A DNA stretch of 59,454 bases, from contig NZ_JAUYFA010000107.1 in assembly GCF_030691135.1 (NCBI RefSeq), positions 1 through 59,454 of the forward strand. The letters are read 5' to 3'. Under the pieces are notes generated by a model. The model had not been told where the DNA came from. It ran no database searches and saw only the letters and a program-made list of their open reading frames with translations. This DNA comes from Phreatobacter sp. (GTDB taxonomy: Bacteria; Pseudomonadota; Alphaproteobacteria; Rhizobiales; Phreatobacteraceae). Positions within the stretch are counted from its first letter, which is position 1; each line of letters starts with the position of its first letter. Below are positions 17,896 to 26,923 of the stretch, piece after piece. The translations under genes and the position numbers were made by a program.

Positions 17896-18132
17896 ATGAT
17901 CGCCTTCTTCGTCCAGATCAAATGCCAGCTCGGCAAGGCCTATCAGGTCGCCGCCGCCCTCGCCGACCGCGAGATCGCCTCGGAGATCTATTCGACCGCC
18001 GGCAATTTCGACCTGCTGGTGAAGTTCTACGTCGAGCCGGGCACCGATATCGGCCACTTCGTCAACGAGAAGGTGCAGCTGATCCCGGGCATCCAGGACA
18101 CCCATACGATCATCACCTTCAAGGCGTTCTGA
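17896..18132 (+). CDS. Stand-alone Lrp/AsnC ligand-binding (RAM) domain protein
   Basis: 78 residues from the ATG at 17896, preceded by GAGGG. The sequence (MIAFFVQIKCQLGKAYQVAA, later TAGNFDLLVKFYVEPGTDIG and IPGIQDTHTIITFKAF) is a complete alpha/beta RAM domain of the AsnC_trans_reg type without any HTH. Such single-domain proteins form oligomers that bind amino acids and may modulate full-length Lrp-type regulators. It has no operon partner here. Confidence 0.85.
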   Translation: MIAFFVQIKCQLGKAYQVAAALADREIASEIYSTAGNFDLLVKFYVEPGTDIGHFVNEKVQLIPGIQDTHTIITFKAF

Positions 18133-18141
18133 CCGCGCCGA

Positions 18142-18429
18142 TCAGGGCTGGCGCTGCCGCCAGATCTGGAAGACGCCGAAGGCCAGCGTCACCATGCCGG
18201 CATACCAGAGCACCGGCACGTAGCGCGGAATCGCCCCGCGGATATTCGCCTGGAAGAAGGCGCATTCCGGCGTCGCGAAGCCGATGCAGGCGAGCTTCAG
18301 CCCGATCAGGCCGAAGGCGCCGCCATACTGGGCGTAGTAGACGAACCACCAGACGACCGAGACAAGGCAGAAGGCGATGCCGAGATAGACCGTCGGCGGG
18401 GTCGACGTCTGTTTATCGTTCGGCGCCAT
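18142..18429 (-). CDS. Hypothetical small membrane protein
   Basis: 95 residues. Two transmembrane segments (about 16-34 and 72-90) flank a loop with two Cys (KLACIGFATPECAFFQ, residues ~45-60). That spacing could allow a disulfide on the periplasmic side. It is divergent from the molybdenum hydroxylase gene, with 154 bp between. Family not recognised. Confidence 0.6.
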   Translation of the reverse strand: MAPNDKQTSTPPTVYLGIAFCLVSVVWWFVYYAQYGGAFGLIGLKLACIGFATPECAFFQANIRGAIPRYVPVLWYAGMVTLAFGVFQIWRQRQP

Positions 18430-18583
18430 CGATTCATTGCTCTGGTTGCAGGATCCTGCTGCATTTACGCGAGTTCTCCGCGGCAAGGCCAGCCGCACCC
18501 GCATTGCGCCCTTGCGAAGGGCAAGGCTTGCCTCGCAACTGCGAAGCGTTCCATTCTGTCGTCGAGATCCCGGAGCACGTGAC

Positions 18584-20893
18584 ATGACGCCGACGAAATT
18601 CGGAATGGGCCAGGCATTGAGCCGGGTCGAGGACGCCCCCCTGATCAAGGGCGAGGGACGGTTCGTTTCTGACCTCGTGCCGGACGGGGCGCTGGTCGGC
18701 TATGTCCTCCGCTCGCCCTTCGCCTTTGCCGACTTCGTCATCACCGATGTCGAGGCGGCGCGTGCCATGAAGGGCGTCAAGGCGGTCTTCACCCATGCGG
18801 ACCTCGAGGGCATCGGCAACCTGCCCTGCCTGTCGCAGATCCCCTCGGTGACCCCGATCCCCAATCCGCCCTGGGAAGTGCTCTGCTCGAAGACCGTCCG
18901 CCACGTCGGTGACGGCATCGCCTTCGTGGTCGCCGATACGCTCGACCGGGCCAAGGACGCCGCCGAGGCCATCGCCGTCGACTGGACGTCCCGCGCGCCG
19001 ATCATCGACGCTGTCGATGCCCTGCAGAAGGGCGCTCCCCAGGTTTGGCCCGACATTCCCGGCAATCTCTGCGGCGAGGTGCATCTCGGCGAGGCGGAGG
19101 CGACCGAGAAGGCCTTCGCGAAAGCCCACCGCACGGTGTCGCTGACCATCGTCAACAACCGCCTGGTCACCAACTACATGGAGACGCGCGGTTGTCTCGC
19201 CGAATATGATTCCAAGGCGAAGAGCTTCACGCTGACCCTCGGCAGCCAGGGCAGCCACAGCATCCAGGCGACGCTGGCGACCCGCATCTTCAACATGCCG
19301 AAGGAGCAGATCCGCGTGATCACGCCCGACGTCGGCGGCGGCTTCGGCACCAAGACCTTCATGTTCCGCGAATATCCGCTCTGCATGCTCGCCGCCCGCA
19401 GGCTGAAGAAGCCGGTCGCCTGGGTGCAGGACCGCAGCGACCATTTCGTCAACTGCAGCCAGGGACGCGACAACGTCTCCACCGCCACGGCGGCGCTGGA
19501 CAAGCGCGGCAAGGTCCTGGCCGTGAAGGTCGATACGGTCGCCGACATGGGCGCTTATCTCTCCCAGTACGCGACCTTCATCCCCTATGTCGGCGCCCTC
19601 ATGCTGGCTGGCGTCTATGCCTTCCCCGCCATGCATGTCCGGCTGAAATATGCCTATACCAACACCGTCCCGGTGGATGCCTACCGCGGCGCCGGCCGGC
19701 CGGAGGCGGCCTATCTCATAGAGCGCCTGATGGACCGCATCGCCATCGAGACCGGCATGAGCCCGGCCGAGGTGCGCCGCCGCAACTTCATCCAGCCCGA
19801 CCAGTTCCCGTGGAAGACGCCGGTCGGCCGGACCTATGATTCCGGCGAGTTCGACGGCCACATGACGCGCGCCATGGACGTCGCCGGCTGGGATGTCTTC
19901 AAGGATCGCCTGAAAACGGCGAAGAAGGCCGGCAAGATCCGCGGCATCGGCATGGCGACCTATGTCGAGGCCTGCGGTGGCGGAGCACCCGAGAACGCCT
20001 GGATGAGCCTCGAGAAGGACGGCACGGTCACCATCAAGATCGGCACCCAGTCCAACGGCCAGGGCCACAAGACGGCCTATGCCCAGCTCGCCTCCCAGCA
20101 CCTCGACATCCCCATCGACAAGATCAACGTCATCCAGGGCGACACCGCGCAGATCCCCACCGGCACCGGCACCGGCGGTTCGCGTTCGCTGCCCGTCGGC
20201 GGCGCTGCCGTCGATGTCGGCGCGCGGGCGCTGGCCGACGTCATCCGCGACATGGCGGCAACCGAGATGGAGGTCGGCGTCGGCGACGTCGAGATCGTCG
20301 GCGGTGCGGTGCGCGTCGTCGGCACCGACAAGGCGATCTCCTACGAGAAGATCGCCAGTCTTCCCGGCGCCGAGGACAAGCTGAAGAGCCACGGCACCTG
20401 GCGCCCCCCCGAGCCGACCTTTCCGAACGGCACCCATATCTGCGAGGTCGAGATCGACCCCGAGACGGGTGTCACCGAGATCGTCGCCTATACCGTCGTC
20501 GACGATTTCGGCGTCACCATCAACCCCACCCTGCTGGCCGGTCAGGTCCATGGCGGGATCGTCCAGGGCATCGGCCAGGCGCTGCTGGAGCGCACCGTCT
20601 ACGACAAGGAGAGTGGCCAGCTGCTCACCGCCTCGTTCATGGACTACGCCATGCCGCGGGCCGACCACATCCCGAACTTCCACTTCGAGACGCGCAACGT
20701 GCCCTGCGTCACCAATCTCCTCGGCATCAAGGGGGCCGGCGAGGCCGGGACGATCGGCGCATGCCCGTCGGTGATGAACGCCATCGTCGATGCGCTATGG
20801 CGCGCCTACGGCATCAGGGAGATCGACATGCCGGCGACCCCGGCCCTCGTCTGGCAGACGATCCAGGATGCCAAGGCGGCGAAGGCCGCCTGA
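18584..20893 (+). CDS. Xanthine dehydrogenase/CoxL-family molybdopterin-binding large subunit (form II-like)
   Basis: 769 residues, large Mo-cofactor subunit of the xanthine oxidase/CO dehydrogenase family. It has the N-terminal RVEDAPLIKGEGRFVSDLV start. The Mo-cofactor motifs are DVGGGFGTKTFMFREYP (residues ~247-263) and AYRGAGRPEAAYLIERLMDR (~366-385). The catalytic glutamate is in IKGAGEAGTIGACPS (~716-730). AYRGAGR is the form-II signature; true form-I CO dehydrogenase has AYxCSFR, so this is not the high-affinity CO enzyme. The FAD and [2Fe-2S] subunits are absent nearby. Two cytochrome c genes follow and could take the electrons. The substrate may be an aldehyde or N-heterocycle. Confidence 0.87.
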   Translation: MTPTKFGMGQALSRVEDAPLIKGEGRFVSDLVPDGALVGYVLRSPFAFADFVITDVEAARAMKGVKAVFTHADLEGIGNLPCLSQIPSVTPIPNPPWEVLCSKTVRHVGDGIAFVVADTLDRAKDAAEAIAVDWTSRAPIIDAVDALQKGAPQVWPDIPGNLCGEVHLGEAEATEKAFAKAHRTVSLTIVNNRLVTNYMETRGCLAEYDSKAKSFTLTLGSQGSHSIQATLATRIFNMPKEQIRVITPDVGGGFGTKTFMFREYPLCMLAARRLKKPVAWVQDRSDHFVNCSQGRDNVSTATAALDKRGKVLAVKVDTVADMGAYLSQYATFIPYVGALMLAGVYAFPAMHVRLKYAYTNTVPVDAYRGAGRPEAAYLIERLMDRIAIETGMSPAEVRRRNFIQPDQFPWKTPVGRTYDSGEFDGHMTRAMDVAGWDVFKDRLKTAKKAGKIRGIGMATYVEACGGGAPENAWMSLEKDGTVTIKIGTQSNGQGHKTAYAQLASQHLDIPIDKINVIQGDTAQIPTGTGTGGSRSLPVGGAAVDVGARALADVIRDMAATEMEVGVGDVEIVGGAVRVVGTDKAISYEKIASLPGAEDKLKSHGTWRPPEPTFPNGTHICEVEIDPETGVTEIVAYTVVDDFGVTINPTLLAGQVHGGIVQGIGQALLERTVYDKESGQLLTASFMDYAMPRADHIPNFHFETRNVPCVTNLLGIKGAGEAGTIGACPSVMNAIVDALWRAYGIREIDMPATPALVWQTIQDAKAAKAA

Positions 20894-21132
20894 AGCCGAC
20901 CGGGCGGGCCTCCTCCCCCGCCCGGCCGCTGCCGGTTGCACGGCGGCAATTGTGAATATGCGCAAATGCAAGGACATGCGGCCAGATAACGCAGGCGTGA
21001 TCGCTCACCTGCAACATTGGGATACCCGCGGACGCCCTCTCTGGTGTGGAATGATTCCAGTCGGCCCGTGGCCGACGGTCTCGTCCTCGCGCCGGGGGTC
21101 ACTCGCGCAGGACATCAAGGGGGAAACTTCAC

Positions 21133-21573
21133 ATGAAGCGTTTGATCATCGCCGCGGCGGCCATCGCCATCGGCACCCTGGCCGTCTCGGCCCAAGGCGC
21201 GGACCCGATCGCCGCCCGCAAGGCATCGATGAAGGCCGTCGGCGAGCAGACCGGCGCCGGCGCCCGCATGGCGCGCGGCCAGGCGCCCTTCGATCTCGCC
21301 CAGGCGCGGGCCATCTTCGCCGCCTACGAGCAGTCGGCCGCAACCTATGCCAATTTCTTCCCCGAGGGGAGCCAGACCGGCGGCGAGACCGCGGCTCTGC
21401 CGACGATCTGGGCGAACCGGGCCGCCTTCAACGCCGCCGTCGTCAAGTGGGGCGCTGATGCGCGCACCGAGGGCGCCAAGGTGACCGATCTCGCCACCTT
21501 CCAGGCCGCTTTCGGCGAGGTGGCCAAGAATTGCGGCACCTGCCACGAGACCTACCGCGCCCGTCGCAACTGA
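21133..21573 (+). CDS. Cytochrome c' / c-556 family protein
   Basis: 146 residues with a cleavable signal (MKRLIIAAAAIAIGTLAVSA, then QGAD). The mature domain is a four-helix-bundle cytochrome: heme motif CGTCHETYR sits at the C-terminus (residues ~135-143), the hallmark of class II cytochromes c. The helix MKAVGEQTGAGARMARG contains the possible Met ligand of the c-556 type. GGGGAAA lies upstream of the ATG. Periplasmic. It lies between the molybdenum hydroxylase and the diheme cytochrome genes and may transfer electrons for that enzyme. Confidence 0.87.
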   Translation: MKRLIIAAAAIAIGTLAVSAQGADPIAARKASMKAVGEQTGAGARMARGQAPFDLAQARAIFAAYEQSAATYANFFPEGSQTGGETAALPTIWANRAAFNAAVVKWGADARTEGAKVTDLATFQAAFGEVAKNCGTCHETYRARRN

Positions 21574-21641
21574 GCGGCGCCAGCCAACGCGACGCGCCGG
21601 TCTTGCGGGCCTGCGCGTCGCGCCAACGAACGAGGTAAGGC

Positions 21642-22562
21642 ATGATCAGGCGGCTCGTGATGGTGCTGGCGGTCCTCGGGATCGCCGGAGGGGCCGTTTT
21701 CTGGTGGCTGACCATGCCCTCACGCCTGGCTCCGGCCGCATTGGCCGGCCCCGCGCCCAATGCCGAGAACGGCAGGCTGGTCTTCGCCGCCGCCGGCTGC
21801 GTCTCCTGCCACGTCACCGAGGGCCAGACCGACCGTACCCGGATGGGCGGCGGGCACGGGCTGAAATCGCCCTTCGGCACCTTCTACGCCCCCAACATCT
21901 CGCCCCATCCGGAGCGCGGCATCGGCCGGTGGTCGGAGGCCGACTTCGCCAATGCGATGATCAAGGGCGTATCGCCGGCCGGCGAGCACTATTATCCGGC
22001 CTTTCCCTATACCTCCTACCAGCGCATGACGGTCGGGGACGTCCGTGACCTCTTTGCCTACATGAAGACGCTGCCGGCCGATCCGACGGCCAACCGACCG
22101 CACGACCTGCCCTTCCCGTTCACGGTCCGCCGCGGCCTCGGCCTTTGGAAGCTCGCCTTCCTGGACGGCCAGCCGTTCCGCCCCGATCCGTCGAAATCGG
22201 CCGTCTGGAACCGTGGCGCCTATCTCGTCGAGGGCCCCGGCCACTGCGCCGAATGCCATTCTCCGCGCGCCTTCACCGGCGCCATCACCGCCGAACGCCG
22301 TTATGCGGGCGGCCCCAATCCCGAAGGCGCGGGCTGGGTTCCCAACATCACCCCGCATCGCGACGGCATCGCCTCGTGGGCGGCGGACGATATCGCCAGC
22401 TACCTCGCCGACGGCTTCACGCCCTCCGGTGACTCGGCCGGCGGGGCCATGGCCTCGGTCATCCGCAACACCGCCCAGCTCAGCAATGACGACCGCGCGG
22501 CCATGGCGGCCTATCTCAAGGCCCTGCCGGCGCGGGAGGGCCGGGCCCCTCCCCGTCGCTGA
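21642..22562 (+). CDS. Membrane-anchored diheme cytochrome c
   Basis: 306 residues. An N-terminal hydrophobic anchor (residues ~4-24) is followed by two cytochrome c domains. The heme motifs are CVSCH (around residue 53) and CAECH (~205), and each domain has a later NISPHPERGIG or NITPHRDGIA region. The layout resembles cytochromes that serve as electron acceptors of periplasmic or membrane dehydrogenases. GAGG precedes the ATG. It is 68 nt after the cytochrome c' gene, on the same strand as the CoxL-like gene. Confidence 0.87.
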   Translation: MIRRLVMVLAVLGIAGGAVFWWLTMPSRLAPAALAGPAPNAENGRLVFAAAGCVSCHVTEGQTDRTRMGGGHGLKSPFGTFYAPNISPHPERGIGRWSEADFANAMIKGVSPAGEHYYPAFPYTSYQRMTVGDVRDLFAYMKTLPADPTANRPHDLPFPFTVRRGLGLWKLAFLDGQPFRPDPSKSAVWNRGAYLVEGPGHCAECHSPRAFTGAITAERRYAGGPNPEGAGWVPNITPHRDGIASWAADDIASYLADGFTPSGDSAGGAMASVIRNTAQLSNDDRAAMAAYLKALPAREGRAPPRR

Positions 22563-22664
22563 GATCGTTCGGAACCCATCACGCAGCCGTGACCCCGGCC
22601 GGTGATCTTGTGTGCGGAAAAGCGGCGGAACGCGCCGGTCACCTTGAGGTAACCCCCTGGATAA

Positions 22665-22705
22665 AAAGACGAAAAAGCCGCGAGCCGGACGGGGCGACTC
22701 GCGGC
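22665..22705 (-). terminator. Intrinsic terminator of the DoxX gene
   Basis: Arms GCCGCGAG (22677-22684) and CTCGCGGC (22698-22705) pair perfectly. Read on the minus strand, the stem is followed by a T-rich stretch (TTTTTC, then TTTTTAT), as for a Rho-independent terminator. It ends transcription from the DoxX gene. Confidence 0.82.
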
Positions 22706-22736
22706 CTGGACCTTCACGCGTGGTGACGGATCAGTG

Positions 22737-23138
22737 TCAGGGATTGCTGGAGCGCTGAGCGTCGGCACTCAGCGGGCCGGGACCGGCGAAAACCAGATAG
22801 AGCGCCGTGAAGCAGTACATGATGGCGAGGTTGCCGCCGTTCTGGATCGGATAGAAGCCGCGGCCGGCATGACCGATGAAATAGGCCGCAGCCATGGTGC
22901 CGGCGAGCACGAATGCGGCCGGGCGGGTGAAAAAGCCGAACAAAATCAGCAGGCCCGTGACGAGTTCGATACAGGCCGCGATCCAGGGCATCGAGCCGAC
23001 GGGCGCGAAATTGACGGCCATCGGGAAGCCGAAAAGCTTCACGAAGGCGTGCTGCAACAGCACGAGCGCGAACATGATGCGGAGCACCGAGAGCATGCGC
23101 GGCGCCCAGGCATTGAGGGTCGGATTGAGGCTGTCCAT
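22737..23138 (-). CDS. DoxX-family membrane protein
   Basis: 133 residues with four transmembrane helices (about 14-33, 50-70, 73-92, 105-125). Typical DoxX pattern: LRIMFALVLLQHAFVKLFGF near the N-terminus, ELVTGLLILFGFFTRPAAFV in the middle, FYPIQNGGNLAIMYCFTALY near the end. The family is associated with redox-related membrane functions, but no specific reaction can be named here. A clear intrinsic terminator follows. Confidence 0.86.
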   Translation of the reverse strand: MDSLNPTLNAWAPRMLSVLRIMFALVLLQHAFVKLFGFPMAVNFAPVGSMPWIAACIELVTGLLILFGFFTRPAAFVLAGTMAAAYFIGHAGRGFYPIQNGGNLAIMYCFTALYLVFAGPGPLSADAQRSSNP

Positions 23139-23392
23139 GAGAAGATCCCGTATGGTGACGAAGTGAGTGGCACCGCCTCTTGCAGGGCGGTGGCGCGACC
23201 ATATCGGGTGACTGGTGTGGCGCAACCGTTCCCTCCGGGCGGGCGGCACCGCAAAGACGGCGCCGCCATGGCCCTGCAGGGTCGGAGCCGGGTCACGGTC
23301 GCAGGGCATGCGTGCAGCATTGGCCCTGCCAGAATCCGGCCGGTCATGGTTCAAGGGACGGGAGACTATCCCTCCTGACCCCTCCCCGCTTC

Positions 23393-24352
23393 ATGCCCGT
23401 TCTCTCCCGCGCCGCCACGGGGATCCTTTTCAAGCTGATGTCGACGGTGGCCTTCACCTCCATGTCGACGCTGGCGCGCGTGGCGGGCCAGGAGATTCCG
23501 GTCGGCGAGATCGTCTTCTGCCGCTCCTTCTTCGCGCTGATCCCGCTCTTCATGATGCTCGCCTGGCGCCATGAGGTCATGGACGCCTTCCGCTTTGTCA
23601 GCTTCCGCTCCCACATGAAGCGCGGCGTCATCGGCGCCATCGGCATGTTTTCCGGCTTCGTCGGCCTGACCCTGCTGCCGCTCGCCGATTCCACCGCCAT
23701 CGGCTATGCCGCTCCGCTCATGGTCGTGCCGCTCGCCTATTTCATCCTCGGCGAACAGGTCCGCATCTACCGCTGGTCGGCGGTGGCCATCGGTTTCGTC
23801 GGCGTCATCGTCATCCTCTGGCCCCATCTCGATGTCGGCACCCTCGGTGACCGCCCGGACAGCCAGCGCACCGGCGCCATGTTCGCCCTTGGCGGGGCGA
23901 TCTGCGCCGCCTTCGCCACCATCCAGGTCCGCCGCCTGGTCAACACCGAGACGACGGCCGCCATCGTCTTCTCCTTCATGGCGCTCTGCGCCACGCTGGC
24001 GCTCCTCACCTGGCCGCTGGGGCATGTCCTGCCGGCCATCGGCCAATGGGTCGTGCCGAGCCCGTGGAAGGCGCTCATCCTGGTGATGGTCGGCGTCACC
24101 GGCGGGCTCGGCCAGATCTTCCTGACGCTGAGCTACCGCTATGCGGACACCTCGCTGATCGCGCCCTTCGACTATTTCTCGATGATCTGGGCGGTCATCT
24201 TCGGCTACATCGTCTTCGCCGACCTGCCGAGCGCCTATGTGATCACCGGCGGCTCCATCGTCGTCGCCTCGGGCATTTTCGTCATCTGGCGCGAGCACCA
24301 GCTCGGCATCGAGCGCGCCGGCCAGCGCAAGGTCACGACGCCGCAGGGCTGA
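23393..24352 (+). CDS. DMT-superfamily (EamA) transporter
   Basis: 319 residues with ten hydrophobic helices in two EamA repeats (residues ~8-140 and ~160-300). The sequence LPLADSTAIGYAAPLMVVPL in the first repeat and FDYFSMIWAVIFGYIVFADL in the second resemble RhaT/SAM-transporter-type DMT proteins. Putative inner-membrane exporter or importer; substrate unknown. No strong Shine-Dalgarno sequence before the ATG. It converges on murJ. Confidence 0.83.
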   Translation: MPVLSRAATGILFKLMSTVAFTSMSTLARVAGQEIPVGEIVFCRSFFALIPLFMMLAWRHEVMDAFRFVSFRSHMKRGVIGAIGMFSGFVGLTLLPLADSTAIGYAAPLMVVPLAYFILGEQVRIYRWSAVAIGFVGVIVILWPHLDVGTLGDRPDSQRTGAMFALGGAICAAFATIQVRRLVNTETTAAIVFSFMALCATLALLTWPLGHVLPAIGQWVVPSPWKALILVMVGVTGGLGQIFLTLSYRYADTSLIAPFDYFSMIWAVIFGYIVFADLPSAYVITGGSIVVASGIFVIWREHQLGIERAGQRKVTTPQG

Positions 24353-24368
24353 GCGCCAGGACCCGGCC

Positions 24369-25961
24369 TCAGCCGGCGATGCCGCGTCGCAGCCGGCGTA
24401 CATCCGCCATGAACTGCTTGCCGAAGAGCAGGACCAGCACCGCGCAATAGGACAGGCCGCCGAGCATCATGAGGATGAGCAGGGCGACCTTGTCGTTGAG
24501 GCCGGGACCGGGAAGGCTCGCCATGATCGTACTGCCGACGACCAGCGCCAGGACCAGGACGGCAAAGGCCACGGCGATCTGCGGCAGCACGGTGCGGGCC
24601 CGCGTGTCCAGGGTGAAGAGGTCCTTCCGCCGCGCGAAAACGACGAGCAGCGTCACGTTGATCCAGGCCCCGACGCTGGTGGCGGTGGCAAGCCCGACAT
24701 GGCCGAGCGGTCCCATCAGCGCGAATTTCAGCGCCACGTTGACGGCGATGGCGACGGCGACGGCGATGACCGGCGTCGTCGTGTCGCCACGCGCATGGAA
24801 GGTCACCGTCAGGGGCCGGATCAGCACCAGGGCGGCGAGGCCCGCGCCATAAGCGGCGAGCGCCCGCGCCGACTGGATGGCGTCGTTCTCGGTGAAGGCG
24901 CCGCGCATGAACAGCGCCTTCATCAGGATGTCCGGCACGATGACGAAGGCGGCGACCGCCGGCAGCGTGAAGACGAGGGTGAGCTCGATGGCGCGCAGCT
25001 GCGCCGTCCGCGCCCCCGCCTCGTCGCCGGCCGACACCCGGCGGCTCATTTCGGACAGCAGGACCGTGCCGACCGCAATGGAGATGACACCCATCGGCAA
25101 CTGGTTGAGGCGGTCGGCATAATAGAGCCAGGAAACCGACCCGGCGACGAGATAGCTCGCCACCACCGTGTCGGCGAGCACCGCGATCTGCGTCCCAGCC
25201 GAGCCCAGCGTCGCCGGCACGAAGGTCTTCCAGAACTGCTTCACCTCCGGCGTCACCCGGGGCATGCGCAGTTCCACCATGACGTCGGCCCTGAGCGCAT
25301 CGACGGAGACGAGGAGGAACTGCAGGATGCCCGCGACGATGATGCCCCAGGCGGCGGCATGGGCGGGGGTGGGAAAATGCTGCGCGAGCAGGAGCCCGCC
25401 GATGATCCCGAGGCTGAGGATGACCTGCGTTGCCGCGGCGGCGGCAAAGCGCCCCACGGCGTTCAGCACGCCGCTGACGAGGATCACCAGCGACACCAGC
25501 GCCAGGTAGGGGAAGGTGATGCGGGTGAGTTCCACTGCGGCGGGAAACCGCACGGGATCGTCGGTGAAGCCCGGCGCCATCAGCCCCACCACCGTCGGCA
25601 TGAAGATGAAGGCGACGGCGAGCAGCACGAGCTGGGAGAGGATCAGAAAGGCGAAGATCCGGTCGGCGAAGACCAGGGCTGCGTTCTGCCCGCGCTCGGC
25701 CGCAACCTTGGCGAATCCCGGCACGAAGGCGGCGGAGAAGGCACCCTCGGCGAAGATGGCGCGGAACTGGTTGGGAATGCGGAAGGCGACGAAGAAGGCG
25801 TCCGCCAGCGCTCCCGCGCCGAGGATGGCGGCGAACATGAGGTCGCGCACGAAGCCGAAGAGCCGGCTGAGCAGGGTGAGGGCCGAGACCGAGAAGATGT
25901 TCCTGATCACGACCGACGGGATCCCTCTGCGTGCCGCGGCGAGGCGCGCCCGCCCCGCCAT
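24369..25961 (-). CDS. murJ: Lipid II flippase MurJ
   Basis: 530 residues with about 14 transmembrane helices. It flips lipid-linked peptidoglycan precursor across the inner membrane. Family signatures: TLLSRLFGFVRDLMFAAILG (residues ~29-48), ALADAFFVAFRIPNQFRAIF (~51-70), AEGAFSAAFVPGF (~71-83), and SWLYYADRLNQLPMGVISIA (~270-289). The ATG at 25961 has no good Shine-Dalgarno sequence; the in-frame GTG of VIRNIFSVSALTLL about 17 codons later is an alternative start. Confidence 0.92.
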   Translation of the reverse strand: MAGRARLAAARRGIPSVVIRNIFSVSALTLLSRLFGFVRDLMFAAILGAGALADAFFVAFRIPNQFRAIFAEGAFSAAFVPGFAKVAAERGQNAALVFADRIFAFLILSQLVLLAVAFIFMPTVVGLMAPGFTDDPVRFPAAVELTRITFPYLALVSLVILVSGVLNAVGRFAAAAATQVILSLGIIGGLLLAQHFPTPAHAAAWGIIVAGILQFLLVSVDALRADVMVELRMPRVTPEVKQFWKTFVPATLGSAGTQIAVLADTVVASYLVAGSVSWLYYADRLNQLPMGVISIAVGTVLLSEMSRRVSAGDEAGARTAQLRAIELTLVFTLPAVAAFVIVPDILMKALFMRGAFTENDAIQSARALAAYGAGLAALVLIRPLTVTFHARGDTTTPVIAVAVAIAVNVALKFALMGPLGHVGLATATSVGAWINVTLLVVFARRKDLFTLDTRARTVLPQIAVAFAVLVLALVVGSTIMASLPGPGLNDKVALLILMMLGGLSYCAVLVLLFGKQFMADVRRLRRGIAG

Positions 25962-26064
25962 TTCGCCGGAAGGCGCTAGCCGCCCATTCCGACGAATCCA
26001 AGGTCTAGCGGAGGAGAACCGATTCGGCGTGGGTTCAGACGGCCGCGACGGGCGGCCGGCCGCC

Positions 26065-26787
26065 TCAGGTGGCGAGCGTCAGCCCGGCCGCCTTGGCGTC
26101 GGCGACGAAGCCCTTCACCGTGTCGAGCGAGATGTCCTCCGGCGCACGACCGAGGCCCTCGAGCTTCTTCAGGATGTCGGCGGGCGCGGTGATGATGTGG
26201 CAGCCGATCCGGTCCGCCTCGATGACGTTCCAGACCTCACGAGTCGAGGCCCAGATCACCTCCACCGTGTCGGTGCCGCGGGCGAGGCCCACCGCATAGG
26301 TCATCACCGGCATGTAGTCGTGGCCGGCATCGCCCAGGCGTCCGGCGAAGACCGAGACGATGGAGGGCGCGCCGCCATTCAGGGCCTCGACCGAGGCCTT
26401 GATCTGCGCCTGGCTGTAAAGCGCGGTGAAATTGATCTTCACGCCCTCGCGGGAGAGCTTGTGGATCAGGTCGTAGAGCGGCTCGCCCTTGGAATTCGTC
26501 ACCGGCAGCTTGACGTACACGTTCTTCCCCCAGGTGGCGATAACGCGGGCCTGCGCCTCCATCTCCCGGAGGTCGTCGGAGAAGACCTCGAACGAGATGT
26601 GATGGTCGGGCACCGCCGCGACGAGGTCCTTCGCATAGGCGGCATAGTCGGAGACGCCGGCCTTCTTCAGCAGCGAGGGATTGGTGGTGAAGCCCTGGAT
26701 CCACGGCTTCTTCGCCATCTCGACGATGGAGGCCTTCTCGGCCCCGTCGGTGTAGAGCTTGACCTTCAGGTCGGCGATGGCGGGCAT
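26065..26787 (-). CDS. Transaldolase (short form)
   Basis: 240 residues, a TIM-barrel class I aldolase of the transaldolase/fructose-6-phosphate aldolase family in the pentose phosphate pathway. Motifs: GFTTNPSLLKKAG (residues ~32-44), NVYVKLPVTNSKGEP (~89-103) with the Schiff-base Lys in VKLP, FTALYSQAQ near 120, and SVFAGRLGDAGHDYMP (~144-159). The length is that of the small TalC-like group, not of the 320-residue TalB type. Monocistronic in this window. Confidence 0.88.
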   Translation of the reverse strand: MPAIADLKVKLYTDGAEKASIVEMAKKPWIQGFTTNPSLLKKAGVSDYAAYAKDLVAAVPDHHISFEVFSDDLREMEAQARVIATWGKNVYVKLPVTNSKGEPLYDLIHKLSREGVKINFTALYSQAQIKASVEALNGGAPSIVSVFAGRLGDAGHDYMPVMTYAVGLARGTDTVEVIWASTREVWNVIEADRIGCHIITAPADILKKLEGLGRAPEDISLDTVKGFVADAKAAGLTLAT

Positions 26788-26923
26788 GCTGCGTCTCCCG
26801 GAGTTTCAGGCTGCCGGTTTTAGGGCCGCGGGCGACGGGTGTCCAACGGACGTTTCCGCTTGTATGCCCTGTCGCTGGCAAACATGATGACAAGCAGCGC
26901 TGCCTCCCGATGCCGGAGACGCC

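Noticed and set aside
18434..20683. 749-codon minus-strand ORF across the CoxL-like gene
   Set aside because: Asp/Gly/Ala/Val/Leu-biased antisense frame; the plus strand has all Mo-hydroxylase motifs.
18584..20893. True form-I CO dehydrogenase CoxL
   Set aside because: The active-site loop reads AYRGAGR, not AYxCSFR, and CoxM and CoxS are absent.
26051..26064. 14-bp GC palindrome after the transaldolase gene as a terminator
   Set aside because: It has no loop and no T-run, so it cannot form a normal intrinsic terminator.
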